Shown one piece after another: positions 11,911 to 23,136 of a DNA stretch of 64,000 nucleotides. How positions within the stretch are numbered: position 1 is the stretch's first letter; each line of letters starts with the position of its first letter. The position numbers and the translations under genes were made by a program. The notes beneath the pieces were generated by a model. It saw only the letters and a program-made list of their open reading frames with translations. It was not told the DNA's origin and did no database searches. Source of the DNA: Thereva unica (lineage: Eukaryota > Arthropoda > Insecta > Diptera > Therevidae); assembly GCA_949987705.1 (NCBI GenBank), contig OX465281.1:163694393-163758392 (forward strand), read 5' to 3'.

Positions 11911-13086
11911 TTAATGTTCCTCTGTTGGGTGATCGGTGTCCCTTTGAAAGGGCAACCTACAAATTTTTGTTATTGGACGTTTCAGGATAGTGTTTTTAAT
12001 TTTTATAGAGACAACTCGGACTAAACCGTCTGTCCCTGGGTAGACATCTGTGATTCGTCCCAATGCCCATTGACATGGCGGAAGATAGTCTTCTTTTACA
12101 AGAACTAATTCTCCAGGTTTCATGTTACGTTCAAGCTTTAGCCATTTTGGTCGTTGCTGTAAACGACTCAAGTATTCTGCTTTACATCTCTTCCAAAAAT
12201 GTTGGACTAGTCGCTGAGTTAGTTGCCATCTGTTCAGATGGTTGAGTTTAACATCCAACAATGACGGTTCTGGAATGGCTAGAAGTGATCCTCCTGTTAA
12301 AAAGTGTGCAGGCGTTAAGGGCGTTAGATCTTCGGAGTCGGTGCTCATCTCGGTAAGCGGTCTCGAGTTTAAGCATGCTTCTATTTGGGTTAACGTTGTG
12401 GTAAATTCCTCATATGTTAGTGACGTGTTTCCTATAACTCTTCTGATGTGATATTTCGTTGATTTAGCTCCTGCTTCCCATAGCCCCCCAAAGTGAAGTG
12501 AAGACGGTGAAATGAAATCAAAGCTGACTCCGGCATTTTCTAAAATAGCGCCCATTTCATTGTTTACTTGGTTTGCCAATTGTTGGTTTTGTTTCTTAAG
12601 TAGTCGGTTTGCTCCAACGAAATTTGTACCATTGTCGCAATACAATTTTTTACACAATCCTCTCCTGGCTGTAAATCTTCGAAATGCGGCAATAAATCCT
12701 TCAGCGCTTAGGTCTGTCACCACTTCCAGATGTAATGCTTTAATCGTCATGCATACGAATAAAGCGATGTATGCCTTATACTTCTTTGGATTGCGACCTT
12801 TGTGGGTTTTTAGCTCGAATGGTCCACAGTAGTCAACTCTTGTGTGGGTAAATGGTCGTGACATCTGCGTTCTTACTGCCGGTAAATGACCCATTAGTTG
12901 AGTTTGCGTGATGGCCCGTTGTCTATAGCAGATGAGACACTTATGTATTTGTTGTCGGATGGTGTTCCGTGCGTTTAATATCCAGTATCTTTGTGCAAGG
13001 GTTTGTATTGTCAGCTGTGTTCCTCCATGCATGGTGTCTCTATGGGCTTTGTTGATTATTAGGATTGTGAGGTGGCCCCTTTTCAT
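11911..13086 (-). pseudogene. BEL-1 pol: integrase
   Basis: This 391-codon frame is a BEL/Pao integrase. An HHCC zinc-binding region lies at about residues 15-56 (HRDTMHGG ... CLICYR). The catalytic core follows: TRVDYCGPF (first Asp), LYCDNGTNF (second Asp) and GGLWEAGAKS (Glu). The C-terminal DNA-binding part has KPGELVLVKEDYLPP and ends near an RLPFQRD tail, as in the family. The catalytic triad looks intact, but the upstream pol is in another frame (47-bp overlap with the next entry), so the polyprotein is broken by a frameshift near 13050-13080. Confidence 0.9.
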
Positions 13087-13765
13087 CGAGGAACGGGTTT
13101 AGTTTCTTTAGACGACTTTGATTGGGTAGAAGAATTTCTTGACGGATAGCCTTGATGTCATCATTGAACTCTCTGTGTTGGATTCGATGTAGCCAATGTA
13201 GTAAGGCGTTGTTAATCTCGTCGCTCTTGAGGTAGGCGCCCTTGCGCTCTGAGATGGGTCGTCGAATGTTAAAAGCAAATCTTTTGCAGTATGCGGTTAT
13301 CCGTAAGAGCTTCGTGAGGGAGGAATATTTCAACTCGAGATCATCCTTGTCAATGTTGACTTGTAAGCTGGTAATTTTTCGTTGTTCTAGCTCGGTATCC
13401 CAGGTACGTTTTGACTTTGGCCAGTGATCTTCCGGTAACTGCAGCCAGGTAGGTCCGTTCCACCAGAGTTCATGCTTGATCAAATCTGACGGATTCATTC
13501 CTCGGGATGCACAGTCTGCAGGGTTTTGCTTCGAAGGCACATGATTCCATATGTTTCGTCCTAAAGTCTCGTGGATGTGCGAGACACGGTTAGCGATGAA
13601 TGTTTTCCACTTGTAAGGCTGACTGTTGAGCCACGCTATCAAAATCTCTGAGTTCTTGATGGCTGTATAGTTGATAACCTTTTGGCTTGATGGCTGTAGT
13701 TTAAAACCTTTTATCTTGATGGCTGTAGTTGAAAACGTGTCGAGTTTTGTATACCTGCCCTGCAA
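13040..13765 (-). pseudogene. BEL-1 pol: RNase H end and integrase leader
   Basis: This frame encodes the part of a BEL/Pao polyprotein between RNase H and integrase: NSEILIAWLNS, then HIHETLGRNIWNHVPSKQNP and ADCASRG, the well-known VP...NPAD..SRG stretch, and WWNGPTWL. It stops after FLDEKG, where the integrase frame takes over, marking a frameshift. The N-terminal side stops being recognisable near 13745, where the internal deletion that removed the reverse transcriptase begins. Confidence 0.88.
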
Positions 13766-13929
13766 CTTGGGGGTTTTGTTTTTTATAGATTTGTTTAAAA
13801 TATGTATTAATGTTACTTGTAAGTAAGTTTAAACTGCACCCGTATTCATACCGTTAAACTGGTCACCTTTTCCGTTTAGAACCGTTATGAATGTACCGTT
13901 GATACCGCTTTTCGCGACCGTTAGAAATT
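13766..13929. other. Deletion junction of BEL-1, unassigned
   Basis: A short stretch with repeated ACCGTT motifs (for example CATACCGTTAAACTGGTCACC and ACCGTTGATACCG) between pol and the leader repeats. Not assigned. Confidence 0.35.
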
Positions 13930-14385
13930 ATGACGTGGAAATTCATTGATTTAGCTTTCAAAATTTTCCCGAGAGTTGCTTTCACTTTCAATATGTTTCG
14001 ATTTCGCTTTCACAATATTTTGGATTTCGATTTCACGGATTTAGTTTTGTTTTTTGAATTCTCGTTTTATATTGCACGATTAAATTTTAGAATTCACTTT
14101 AGTTTTCAGCAAAATTTAGTTTTTAGAATTCACTTTGGTTTCCACAAAATTTTAGTTTTAGAATTCACTTTGGTTTCCAAGATTTCGTTTTTAGATTTCA
14201 CAAATAATTCTTTAATATTCACTTTTGATTTCACAAGTTTTTATTTTTAGATTTCACAAACAATTCTTTAGTATTCACTTTTGATTTCACAACCTTTTAG
14301 AGCTCACCTTACATTTCCAAACATTTAGTTTTTAGAGTTCACATTAGATTTCAAAAAAAAAAAATAGTTTTTAGAGTTCACATTA
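13930..14385. repeat. Degenerate ~40-bp repeats in BEL-1 leader
   Basis: A motif like TTTTTAGAATTCACTTTGGTTTCCA recurs with drift about ten times, including TTTGATTTCACAAG and AGAGTTCACATTAGATTT variants. On the element strand this lies between the primer binding site and pol, so it is leader or gag-region repeat DNA. A Harbinger is inserted in the last unit; the interrupted unit resumes at 15425. The 106-codon plus frame across it is a repeat translation, rich in Phe. Confidence 0.75.
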
Positions 14386-15424
14386 AGGTGCGTTTCCACT
14401 GCAGTCTGCAGACCGTGCGCGCACATAAAAATCCACAAAAATAGAGCAAAAAACGAAAAATCTCGAACTGTGCGGAGACAAAGTTTTCATTGCGTATCCA
14501 CTAAAATCTTGCAGGAAGCATATGAAAAGACTCAAACTTTATTCTAAAAGACTGTGCGCGCACTGTGTAGAGACAAGGCTTTAGGTGGATATGACCTTGA
14601 ATGATAAAATTCTTGTGTGCGCACAATGTTTTATGTTTTCTGATTTAAGACTAGATACAAAAAAGCGTGAACAAGGTGGAATCAATTTAATGAAAAGTGG
14701 ATTTCGGAATTCGCTTAGTGGATTTCGGAATTTCGCGAGAATTGCGTCCACAGACTTTGAACATTTAATATGTGTTATTGGTTCTAAAGTGACGAAACAA
14801 AACACGAATTTTCGCATATGCGTTTCTGCTGAGGAGCGGTTAGCTATAACCCTGAGGTTCTTAGCCTCCGGAGATTCATATATGAGCCTATCATATTTAT
14901 TCAAAGTTTCAAATCAACTAATATCAAGAATTATACCTAATGTTTGCGAAGCTATTATGAAATCTTTCAGATAAAATTTTCTTCCGCCCAGATAAACTTT
15001 TTACACGCCTTTCACGTCACGTAATTTATGGACGACCCCTAAGGAAATGTACGCAACCGCGTTCGAAAACTATTTCTTCAAAATAATCCCCTTGTCTGTC
15101 CTAAGATATTTCGTGTTTTCCATATTCACTGGAAAACAAAAGATAGGCCTCAAGAAGCTACTTCAAGACTTTTCGAAGTCTTTTTTCACGTATCCACTGA
15201 ATTTACATATCCGCGCACAGTCCTTGCAGAAGTTCTCCGCACCGACCCAGAACATTTTTCGATGGATACGTTTTGTATCCACTGGAATATCGGTGTGCGT
15301 GTGTATCTCCGCACTTTTTATCTCCGCACATTTTTTATCTTCGAACATTGATTTTGGTGGAGACACTTTGGCGGATAATGTATGGAGATAGTGCGGATAC
15401 AAAACTCTTGGTGGATACGCACCT
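14386..15424 (+). mobile_element. Non-autonomous PIF/Harbinger (1039 bp)
   Basis: The ends are AGGTGCGTTTCCAC and its near complement GTGGATACGCACCT. TTA flanks both sides (14383-14385, 15425-15427), the usual Harbinger duplication. The flanks rejoin into an intact repeat unit of the surrounding array. It keeps only the N-terminal part of a transposase. Subterminal variants of GTGGATACG/TATCCACT recur inward and may be transposase-binding repeats (inference). Confidence 0.88.
14585..14974 (+). pseudogene. Harbinger transposase fragment
   Basis: The 129-codon frame has FRNFARIASTDFEHL, then KQNTNFRICVSAEERLAITL, RFLASGDSYMSLSYLF and ISRIIPNVCEAI. This order matches the segment just before the DDE_4 nuclease in PIF/Harbinger transposases. 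The frame ends at about the point where the nuclease should start; no catalytic Asp/Glu region follows. It is longer and less broken than the fragment at 10361 and comes from a different lineage. Confidence 0.8.
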
Positions 15425-15460
15425 TTAGATTTCAAAACAACATTTGCTGCTGTTTCTCTT

Positions 15461-15480
15461 CAATCCGGGTCGAAGGACCA
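15461..15480 (-). promoter_or_regulatory. BEL-1 primer binding site
   Basis: On the minus strand TGGTCCTTCGACCCGGATTG directly follows the 5' LTR. It starts TGG and carries a T-loop-complementary TTCGA, as expected for a tRNA 3' end complement. A similar site adjoins the BEL-2 LTR at 59136-59156. Confidence 0.75.
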
Positions 15481-16348
15481 TGTCTCGTTAGCTCTTTGTG
15501 TTGCCTCGATTTGTGTTTCTTTGTTTTCCGAAAAGAAATTATTCTCCAAAAAAAATATGTGACAGCAAAAAGATCAAATATAAATTATCATCCACACGTA
15601 CGGGATTCGAATTTAGTACGACCGAGTACCGACCAGTGAATTTCCCTACCCGCCAGCCAGATTCACGGTAAAAATGTGGCTTGGATATAATTTAGCTAAA
15701 GGCGCGTTAATGTTCAAGAATTTTCTGCAAAGGTAATTTTCCCAGAAAATAAAACTGACACACTTCAAAAAACTTTATAATTTTATTTGCGTATTGCTGC
15801 ACTAATTTATTGTTTGTTAATATTAATTATGATATATACAATATCTTCAAGTTTGAATTTTATTACCAATTTAATTACTTCTGGATTGATGTCTGTCTTC
15901 TATCTTCGGTCCAACGGCTACGAGTTCCAAGTGGCGACAGCGCTGTTACCTCGGATGAATCTTTATATTAGTTCGTAGCGGTTTCCCTGTGCATAGTTGG
16001 GGGAAGGTTTCCCCGCTCTTCTTCAGGTCATCGCCCTGTCCATGCTGATGTAAATGGGTCGATCATTGACCCTCTATCCAAGTGCTGAAACTCTACCCTT
16101 CTGGATTTGGTCTTCGCTAATATCGATGGCTTCTCCGAGACTCGAGTAGTGATGTTGTGGTTTTGCGTCTTCTCTGTTGTCACCTTGTCGAATTTTGACA
16201 GTCTCGTGTATATTTTTTTATTCGGTCGGTGTTGTTTTGGTTATGTTGCGTGAGCGAATTTATTATTTTTAAATACTCCTTCAGGTAAGTTCCCAATTGA
16301 GATGAGTACTCTAGTTTTTGTTTTTTAGTAGATGCTGTATCCTCAAAA
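15481..16348 (-). repeat. BEL-1 5' LTR (right)
   Basis: Direct copy of 10808-11641 with substitutions and an extra ~34 bp near 15565-15595 (GACAGCAAAAAGATCAAAT). The terminal CA appears mutated to AA before the AACAC duplication. Confidence 0.85.
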
Positions 16349-16651
16349 AACACGGTTGGCTTTTATAAAGTTGAATAAACTCGAAAAGAAATTCTCTTGA
16401 GCAATATCTCAGGTCCGCCATAATTTAAAATGTCAGTGCACATCTACTTCATTGTTTTATGACGAACGACGAGACGTCCAGTTTTTATACACACTATCGT
16501 CGTACAGCGTACAGCGAACGGAGAAAAATCAAAACGGATTTGATTTTTCGCTGTGGCGAAAAACACGGCGGCGTTGCCATCCACACTGCAATTTTTTATA
16601 CAAAGCCGTTCGACGTACGCGGAGTAAAACGACGATAGTGTGTAGCGGGCT

Positions 16652-16943
16652 TAAGGTCTCGGCCACGATAAGAGCGGCGCCAGGAAAATTTGAATAAGCG
16701 GAGAGAGGCACTTTTGTATTGTCACTCTGCCGCTCATATCATGTTCGAAGTCTAATACAGCAATGTGAAGCTGTAATATCTCCAGCTTTAGTGTTTCCAG
16801 AGGAGGAAATATGTTAAGATTTTTGTGATTAATCTTGATATAAATTTAAATTTATTATTATTTATATAAATTTATTTTTATGAAGTCACCTATTTGGTCA
16901 AGGGAAGCAGTGCTTCCTTTGCTTCCAAAGAGGAACCGCCACT
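16652..16943. repeat. Repeat family copy A, right end (hAT-like terminus)
   Basis: Continues copy A after the Harbinger: CACGATAAGAGCGGCG matches 21780 in copy B. It ends GCTTCCAAAGAGGAACCGCC followed by ACTG; its complement CAGTGGCGGTTCCTC is a typical hAT terminal sequence. The same end occurs at 25974. The motif GAAGCTGTAATATCTCCAGC here is the inverse of a motif near 21740, so the element is partly self-complementary. Confidence 0.75.
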
Positions 16944-18800
16944 GAATATCAGATCGGGCACGCATATTCCAAGATAGAGCGGACGAGCGTGCAGAAAAGA
17001 ATTTTTGTGATCCGAACGTTATTGAATCCTCGGGCTCTTCTCTTTATAAAGCCCAGAAGCTTGTTGGCTCTTTCAGCAATATTATCGTAGTGCAAGTAGT
17101 AATTTATTGTCTAGAACAATACCTAGATCTACAACTTGATCATTACGGTCTAATGCCTTGTCGTTGAGATAATATTCCTGTAGCTGGTGATTCTTTTGCG
17201 GGAGAAGGTAATAACATAACATTTTCTGATGTTTAGTTCTAATTTATTGGTAGTACACCAGTCTTGCAACGCGTTTAGCTTTGTTGGAAAGAAAGTAACA
17301 TCGACCGGGGACCATATGACGTTATAAATTTTGAGGTCGTCGGCATAGAAGAGATGCGGAATATTTTCTAGTGTATCCGACAGGTCTGATATAAATATAT
17401 TGAATAACAGAGGGCCTAGATGGCTTCTTTTGACAGAAATCCTTGGAATCTGACAACTTGAGTTCTGTTGTCGAGATATGATTTAATCCATCCCAGAGCA
17501 GGACCTGATATTCCAAATTTTAGTAGTTTTTTACCAGTTTTTTAGTTGATCACCATCAACACGATCAAAGGCTTTGCTCAAGTCAGTATAGACCGTATCT
17601 ATTTGATGACCCTTCTCCATAGCACATAGTATATTGGAGGTTAGAATCATAAGGTTTGTAGTAGTCGATCATCCCTTTCTGAAACCCTGTTGCTGTTCAT
17701 TAAGACATGGGTCGATTAGAGGGGCAATCTTATCGTAAACAAGTTTCTCGAATAGTTTAGGAATAGTTGATAAGATGACAATACCCCTGTAGTTTTCCAC
17801 CGAGTGCTTATTAGATGTTTTATATATCGTATATATCGTAAGATAGGATTTTTTCCATATCTTAGGGAACTTTCCTGTCGATAACGATTTGTTGAAGATA
17901 ATATGGAGGGGAACCAAAATTTGATTTGAACAGCCCTGCAAAAACAAAGGAGGCAGGTTGTCAGGACCATGACCTTTATTGATGTCGAGATTGTTTATAC
18001 CGGTCGTTACATCGTCAAGGGATAGAGATACATCAGTTATAGAAACTCTAGTGTCATTGCGCATACTGCGTCAGTGTGTACTACATTAGACTTTGGGCAA
18101 AAGACTTCAATGAATTTGTCAGCAAACATGTTGCAAATTTCTTGGGGACTTGAAGATTGTTTTCTGCCGTTTGTCATAGTCGTTGGATAGCCTAGGGTCT
18201 TTCGTTTTATGTTAACGAAATCGAAAAATTTTCTAGGATTCTGAATAATGTTATCCCCGACAGAGTCAAGATATGTTGTATAGGCCTCACGCGAAGTAAA
18301 TTCTGAGGCTAACCTAGTGTATGCTAATTTCTGTTCCGCATCTACATTAGGGTTGTTCCTAATCAGTTTATATAATTTATTTCTCTAATTACGAAGTTTT
18401 CGAATATTTTTATCCAGCCATGGTTCAGATAATTTACCCCTTTTTTGATTCTGGGCACATATTTGTCAATAATGTTGAAAATAATAGTGTAAAATGAAGA
18501 CACTATCTCGTCAATATCATTACCCAATAACCTATTTTCCCAGTCAACTATAGATAATTCGAAGCTGATGCTGTTAAAGTTCGTATTCTTAAAATCATAA
18601 ATAATTGAATTATTGTATGTAGTGCTATGTTTAGAGATTGTGAAATTAATCTCTAGGATCCATGCGGAGTGGTGGACAGAATTGCTAAATAGGTTTCCCC
18701 TGGAAAAGCAGGCAGAAGGTTAAGCTCCTCATATGAATTAGTGAAAATTAGGTCTAACCGTTTTCCAGAAGAATTAGGGGTTCTGATTTTTGGTGTCTTC
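16944..18800 (-). pseudogene. Degraded LINE (endonuclease end to RT thumb)
   Basis: Read on the minus strand, pieces of one LINE ORF2 lie in order: LDLIFTNSYEE near 18750 (endonuclease C-terminus), NKGHGPDNLPPLFL and NYRGIVILSTIPKLFEKLV at 17669-18064 (reverse transcriptase fingers), SGPALGWIKSYLDNRTQV near 17480, the catalytic YADDLKIY at about 17330-17350, and RITKILFCTLVRSILEYA near 16975. Stops and frameshifts separate them. The element is cut at its 3' side by the hAT-like end at 16943. Jockey/CR1 group; exact clade not resolved. Confidence 0.85.
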
Positions 18801-18879
18801 TAAATTTTAGTTTTTTGATTACTGCTTCGGATTTTTTCAGTGAAGCTTCATGGATTTATGAGACATTGTACTTTATAAT

Positions 18880-20802
18880 GAGTAAAAATTTCTCAAACGT
18901 ATCACTAAAAACCTAAGATTCATAATTTATAATGAATTTATGCTTAATCGGTAGGTTATTATGCACACAATCATGCCACGAAAAAATTTTGTTGAAAAAA
19001 AATTAACAAAGTTATAAACAAATTAATTTTGAGAGCATTTTTATTTTGAAAATTTTTTGTAACCAGCCGAATTAATATTGTTTGCTCAACACAACGTCGT
19101 TGCTTAGATGAAACATTGAATTTTAGGTATAATTTAAAAAAGTATAAAAAAAAAGTTAATATTTCTTAATTGTTAATAACAAAATAAGATGTAAAATGGA
19201 AAAAACGGTGTTCTTCGCTAGGTAAAAATTATAAAAAAAAAATATTTTTCAATAGGAAATTGAATTCAGAATCATAATCCGTCGAAAAAACTCACGTGCC
19301 GCTTTTCTCAACAAAGTTATAGCGATTTTGAAGGTAAACCGCGCGCGCCAGGCACCGCGCGCCGGCCATCGCCCTCCATGCAACGCCATGGAAAAAATGC
19401 GTGCGACGGAGTCGGTGGAAGTATTAAGGCTCGCGCACATTAGGGCGGGCCGCACCGCATTGCATAACAAAAATCCTCCTACATCACTTTCGAACATTTT
19501 ACATGAACTATCGCACACTACAGTCAGGCCGCACCGGGCCGCATCGCAGCACACTGGCGGATCGCTTGCTAGGCGTATTTTGCGGCGATGTTATGTGTTG
19601 TAATGCGGCCCGCCTCAGTGTGCGTTGGAAATCGCAGTTATCGGACGTTGTTGCTCTCAATATTACTTTAATTATTGACTCGATGTTCAACAACAGCAAC
19701 TCAGGTAATTTGTTATTTTAATGTAAATCGTACTGTGCTTAATTATTTTACTATTTTTTTCGCTTTGTAACTATTCACGTCCCTTTTTACATACTCGCAT
19801 GATGTTGGTTGCTTTGCGGCGCGGCCCGCTGCGACTCCTTATGTGCTTTGGCGCAATTTTGCAATGCGATGCGCTGCGGCCTGTCGCGGATGTAGTATGC
19901 GCGAGCCTTTAAGAGACACGCGTGGAGAACAAGCATGCAGCGAGTTAGGTCTACCCCCATAAACAATGCCAATGCGCTATTTCTTTGGGCAAACGATTTT
20001 TTTCAAAGGTCGATGGTATTCGATTATTGCACGAAAACGGAACATGAAAATGAGTCGAAAATGTTGAAAAAAAAAAACTTTGATAAATGCAAAACCATTA
20101 AAAATACTCGTCAACTTCATTGTCTTTTACCGCATAGTAAAAAGTTTTCAGCGGCTTCCACGTACGAGATTGTGTAACCTGTATCAAATTTCTGTACATT
20201 TACTTTACTTTATTACAAATGTTTAAAATTGTTAAACTACATAAAAATTTCTATTTAACAATGACATGTATTTGTTTATTCATCAACCTAAACTTAAAAC
20301 GCATTTTTGCATACAAAACGAATAGCCGACGGCGCGGTGTGCAAACATGGCGTTGCACGTTGCTATAACTTTGTTGAGAAAAGTGGCACGTGAGTTTTTT
20401 CGACGGATTATGATTCTGAATTTAATTTCCTATTGAAACATTTTTTTTTTGAATTTTTACCTAGCGAAGAACACCTTTTTTTCCATTTTACATCTTATTT
20501 TGTTATTAACAATTATAAAATATTAACTTTTTTAATACTTTTTTAAATTATACCTAAAATTCAATGTTTCATCTAAGCAACGACGTTGTGATGAGCAAAC
20601 AATATTAATTCGGCTGGTTACAAAAAATTTTCAAAATAAAAATGCTCTCAAAATTAATCTGTTTATAACTTTGTTAATTTTTTTTTTCAACAAAATTTTT
20701 TCGTGGCATGATTGTGTGCATAATAACCTACCGATTAAGCATAAATTCATTATAAATTATGAATCTTCGGTTTTTAGTGATACGTTTGAGAAATTTTTAC
20801 TC
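18880..20802. mobile_element. Foldback element with ~440-bp inverted arms
   Basis: The left arm (18880-19323) and right arm (20362-20802) are inverted copies that stay aligned over the full length, with scattered mismatches; outer ends read GAGTAAAAATTTCTCAAACG and its complement. Arms end inward at TTATAGC. The ~1-kb centre holds a small Harbinger and unassigned DNA, including a plus frame 19935-20177 with no motif I know. It interrupts repeat copy B, whose matching sequence resumes at ACAATAACTGG near 20810. Superfamily unassigned. Confidence 0.85.
19427..19908. mobile_element. Small Harbinger-type MITE (482 bp), GC-rich
   Basis: Starts AGGCTCGCGCACAT and ends ATGCGCGAGCCT with TTA on both sides (19424-19426, 19909-19911). 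Internal GCGGCCCGC-like motifs repeat in both orientations. No transposase. GC content is clearly higher than its surroundings. The termini and 3-bp TTA duplication point to PIF/Harbinger. Confidence 0.8.
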
Positions 20803-21841
20803 TAATGTGAACAATAACTGGTTAAAATTTCACATATGTACATTGTACATACATATATGTAAATCCGAAAAATTGACTTCAAATTTGAAAATTTATTGCC
20901 CAATATTTTTTGTGCATCGCTTCGTATGAGGTTCTTTCTTATTTTTAAATATAGGTTCTTTTATTCATTTTTATAAACAAAAAATATTTTTAAGCTTTAA
21001 AAAAATGGTATCGTGAATTTTTGCACTTTTTCGTCAATTGTTTCGAAATAGTTTCGCTGCTGGAGGGCGTGTTGCGCTTTTTTCAGATTCTGTTGATAAA
21101 TTAAAGCGTCAAAAAAACCGCTCAAAAATGCAACTACTAATTTGATATCATTCAATTTTTCATACAATAAAAACCCATAATTTTGCTAAAAATCTAAAAA
21201 AGGTGGTAATAATAAAACCTTGCATACCTTGCATATCTCGCATACCCTATACCACCTGCCAACCAACATTACATTTTCCTCACAAAAAAAACACTTCAGG
21301 CAACCCGTAGTCGAAAATACAATTCATAAAAATATTCTCTAAAGGGATCATCATTAAAGAGAATCTTAAAAAATATAATGGAAGCTACAAAGTTTTCAGC
21401 TTATATTCAATATATGCCGCCTGCCACCCAAAAATAGATAAAGGGACACTGCACCTGTCGTCGATCTCTTTTTTCTTGACTCAATATAAAATAAACGAAA
21501 ATTCATATTTTAAGAAGGGTAGATTACCAGAAAACGAAACCAAGGAAACAAAGAGAATACGGTGGATACAGAAAATTTCTCTATCTTAGCCTTGCCATTT
21601 CCCGCTGCTCGGTTCCGAAAAAGCTGCGTTTAGCTCAGCTTCTGAGGGTACTGTATCTACAAAACCTTTGCGTGAGTGTGAGTTCAATTCAATTGAATAT
21701 GTAGGAGTCTTCACATTGATTTTCTGTGGCAAAGAAGCTGGAGATATTACAGCTTCCCCCTGTTGTGTAGGACTTCGGGCACGATAGGAGCGGCGAGAGG
21801 CACTATAGTATTTGCCACTCTGCCGCTCACCGCTCGAATTG
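20803..21841. repeat. Repeat family copy B, main segment
   Basis: Collinear with copy A (9310-10249 then 16655-16720). At about 21773 it reads CTGTTGTGTAGGACTTCGGGC, the unoccupied version of the site holding the Harbinger in copy A. An internal stretch (20990-21260) is absent from copy A, where the partial Transib lies instead. It is interrupted near 21842-25820 by a Helentron remnant. Confidence 0.8.
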
Positions 21842-22107
21842 TGGTTAAGGCTTTACTCTTTGTTTACAGTAGTATGAAAAATTTGTATTGTACATTTTAT
21901 ATAAAAAAAAAAAATCAGGTGCGGTCATGGGACCCTCGTCAGGAACGAAGTTCCTTACGATTTTTCTACAACTGCGAATGTAACTCCAAATAAAATCTGA
22001 ATATTTTATTTATTTTTACTTTATACCATTTTTCAAGCAAATAATGTAAAGGATCGAATCAAATCAAAAATTTAATTTAATATTTTAGGAAAATATTCAT
22101 TATAATA

Positions 22108-23136
22108 TTAACATTCCAAAACTTTCCAAAAAAAAATTTCAAATGTTATCACCAATTGTAACATAGAAATTATTGACTTATGATAACTATAATAAGATGC
22201 ATATACTTCAGAATCAATTTTGTCCAAGAATCTTGAAAAAACGGCATCAACTGTAGTACAGTATTTCGTTGTGTACTGTGCTGGATCGTTATTCATACTC
22301 AAATTAAATGTGTCAGATAAAAAGGATGTGAAGATTTTAAATTTGTCTTTTTCATTGAAGTTAATATTAAAGTCTCCAGCTAATATTAGTGGAAGCTTAT
22401 GACATAGTAGTTTAGATTCTCTCTCAGTATATTTTAACAGGGATCGATGAATAAATAATGTAATATCCTCAATCTTTTGATTTGGTGATATATAAACAGC
22501 TACAATAACTATTTCATGATCGTTTCTTATTTTACAAATCACTGAACAAATGTCTCCAACTGATGAATGTCTAGTACTCAATGCACTCATGTTTGACAAA
22601 ATAGTTTCCATATTTGGTTGGCAAATGTTGACACTATCTTTATAGTTTTGGTATATTGCGACCCCACTTGCATGAATACATATTGTCTCGTTTATAATGA
22701 GAAATGCAATTGTTTCAGTAAGTAATAGAATATTACAATTTTCAGTAACTGGATCAATGAAATCTAAAATACGATTTTTTAAACTTTGGCAATTAAAAGT
22801 TAATACTGAAAGACCTATTTTGTTACAAATCATATCCAAAACCATTTGCGTTCTGGTCTGCAATGTGTTTAAAGATAATCTTTGAAATTCTTGCAGCAAT
22901 TTCTCTGTTGATCTAGCTTGCTTTCGATTATGATAAAACTTAAATTTCGTTGGATCATCTTGAGGTGTTACAATATACAAATTTTCTATATTTGTTGCAC
23001 GAGATAACGCAACGTATACAAGTTCTTGGGAATGATCTTTGCTGTACTCGTAAACAATTTCACTGAAAGTTCCACCCTGCGATTTATGTATGCTCATAGC
23101 GCAAGCCGCAATTAAAGGTGGTCTTCCACTTATCAT
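22108..23136 (-). pseudogene. Helentron helicase C-terminus plus endonuclease
   Basis: Residues 1-50 match the last motifs of Pif1-type helicases in Helitrons: PLIAACAMSIHKSQGGTF and the VYVALSRATN box. From about residue 108 an APE-like endonuclease follows: LSVLTFNCQSLK, LLLTET, then LILAGDFNINF and TVDAVFSRF. The final SDH-type motif reads SYHKSI, so the usual Asp is lost. The N-terminal boundary is artificial: the first eight residues are where the gene meets the satellite, and a stop precedes them. The Rep domain and helicase core are missing, so this is a fossil. Confidence 0.85.

Larger units (their letters stand above)
10808..16348 (-). mobile_element. BEL/Pao LTR element, internally deleted (BEL-1)
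   Basis: Two direct repeats (10808-11641 and 15481-16348) bound an internal region with a BEL-type integrase on the minus strand. AACAC flanks both sides (10803-10807, 16349-16353) as a 5-bp target duplication. A primer binding site adjoins the right LTR and a purine tract adjoins the left one, fixing the minus orientation. Gag, protease and reverse transcriptase are missing: the 5' leader repeats run straight into the RNase H/integrase part. The LTRs have clear substitutions and a ~34-bp indel, so it is not recent. Confidence 0.9.
10250..16651 (+). mobile_element. PIF/Harbinger element with nested BEL insertion
   Basis: The left end AGCCCGCTACACACTATCG is matched by its complement ending at 16651; the inverted repeats extend about 50 bp with one or two mismatches. 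TAA flanks both sides (10247-10249, 16652-16654), the 3-bp TWA-type duplication typical of PIF/Harbinger. Copy B around 21775 has the uninterrupted target (TTGTGTAGGAC). Removing the BEL element leaves about 855 bp, so it is an internally deleted copy, with a transposase N-terminal remnant at 10361. Confidence 0.9.

Noticed and set aside
19935..20177. Exon-like 80-codon frame in the foldback loop
   Set aside because: No homologous domain, weak coding character and no splice context I could support; left unannotated as a gene.
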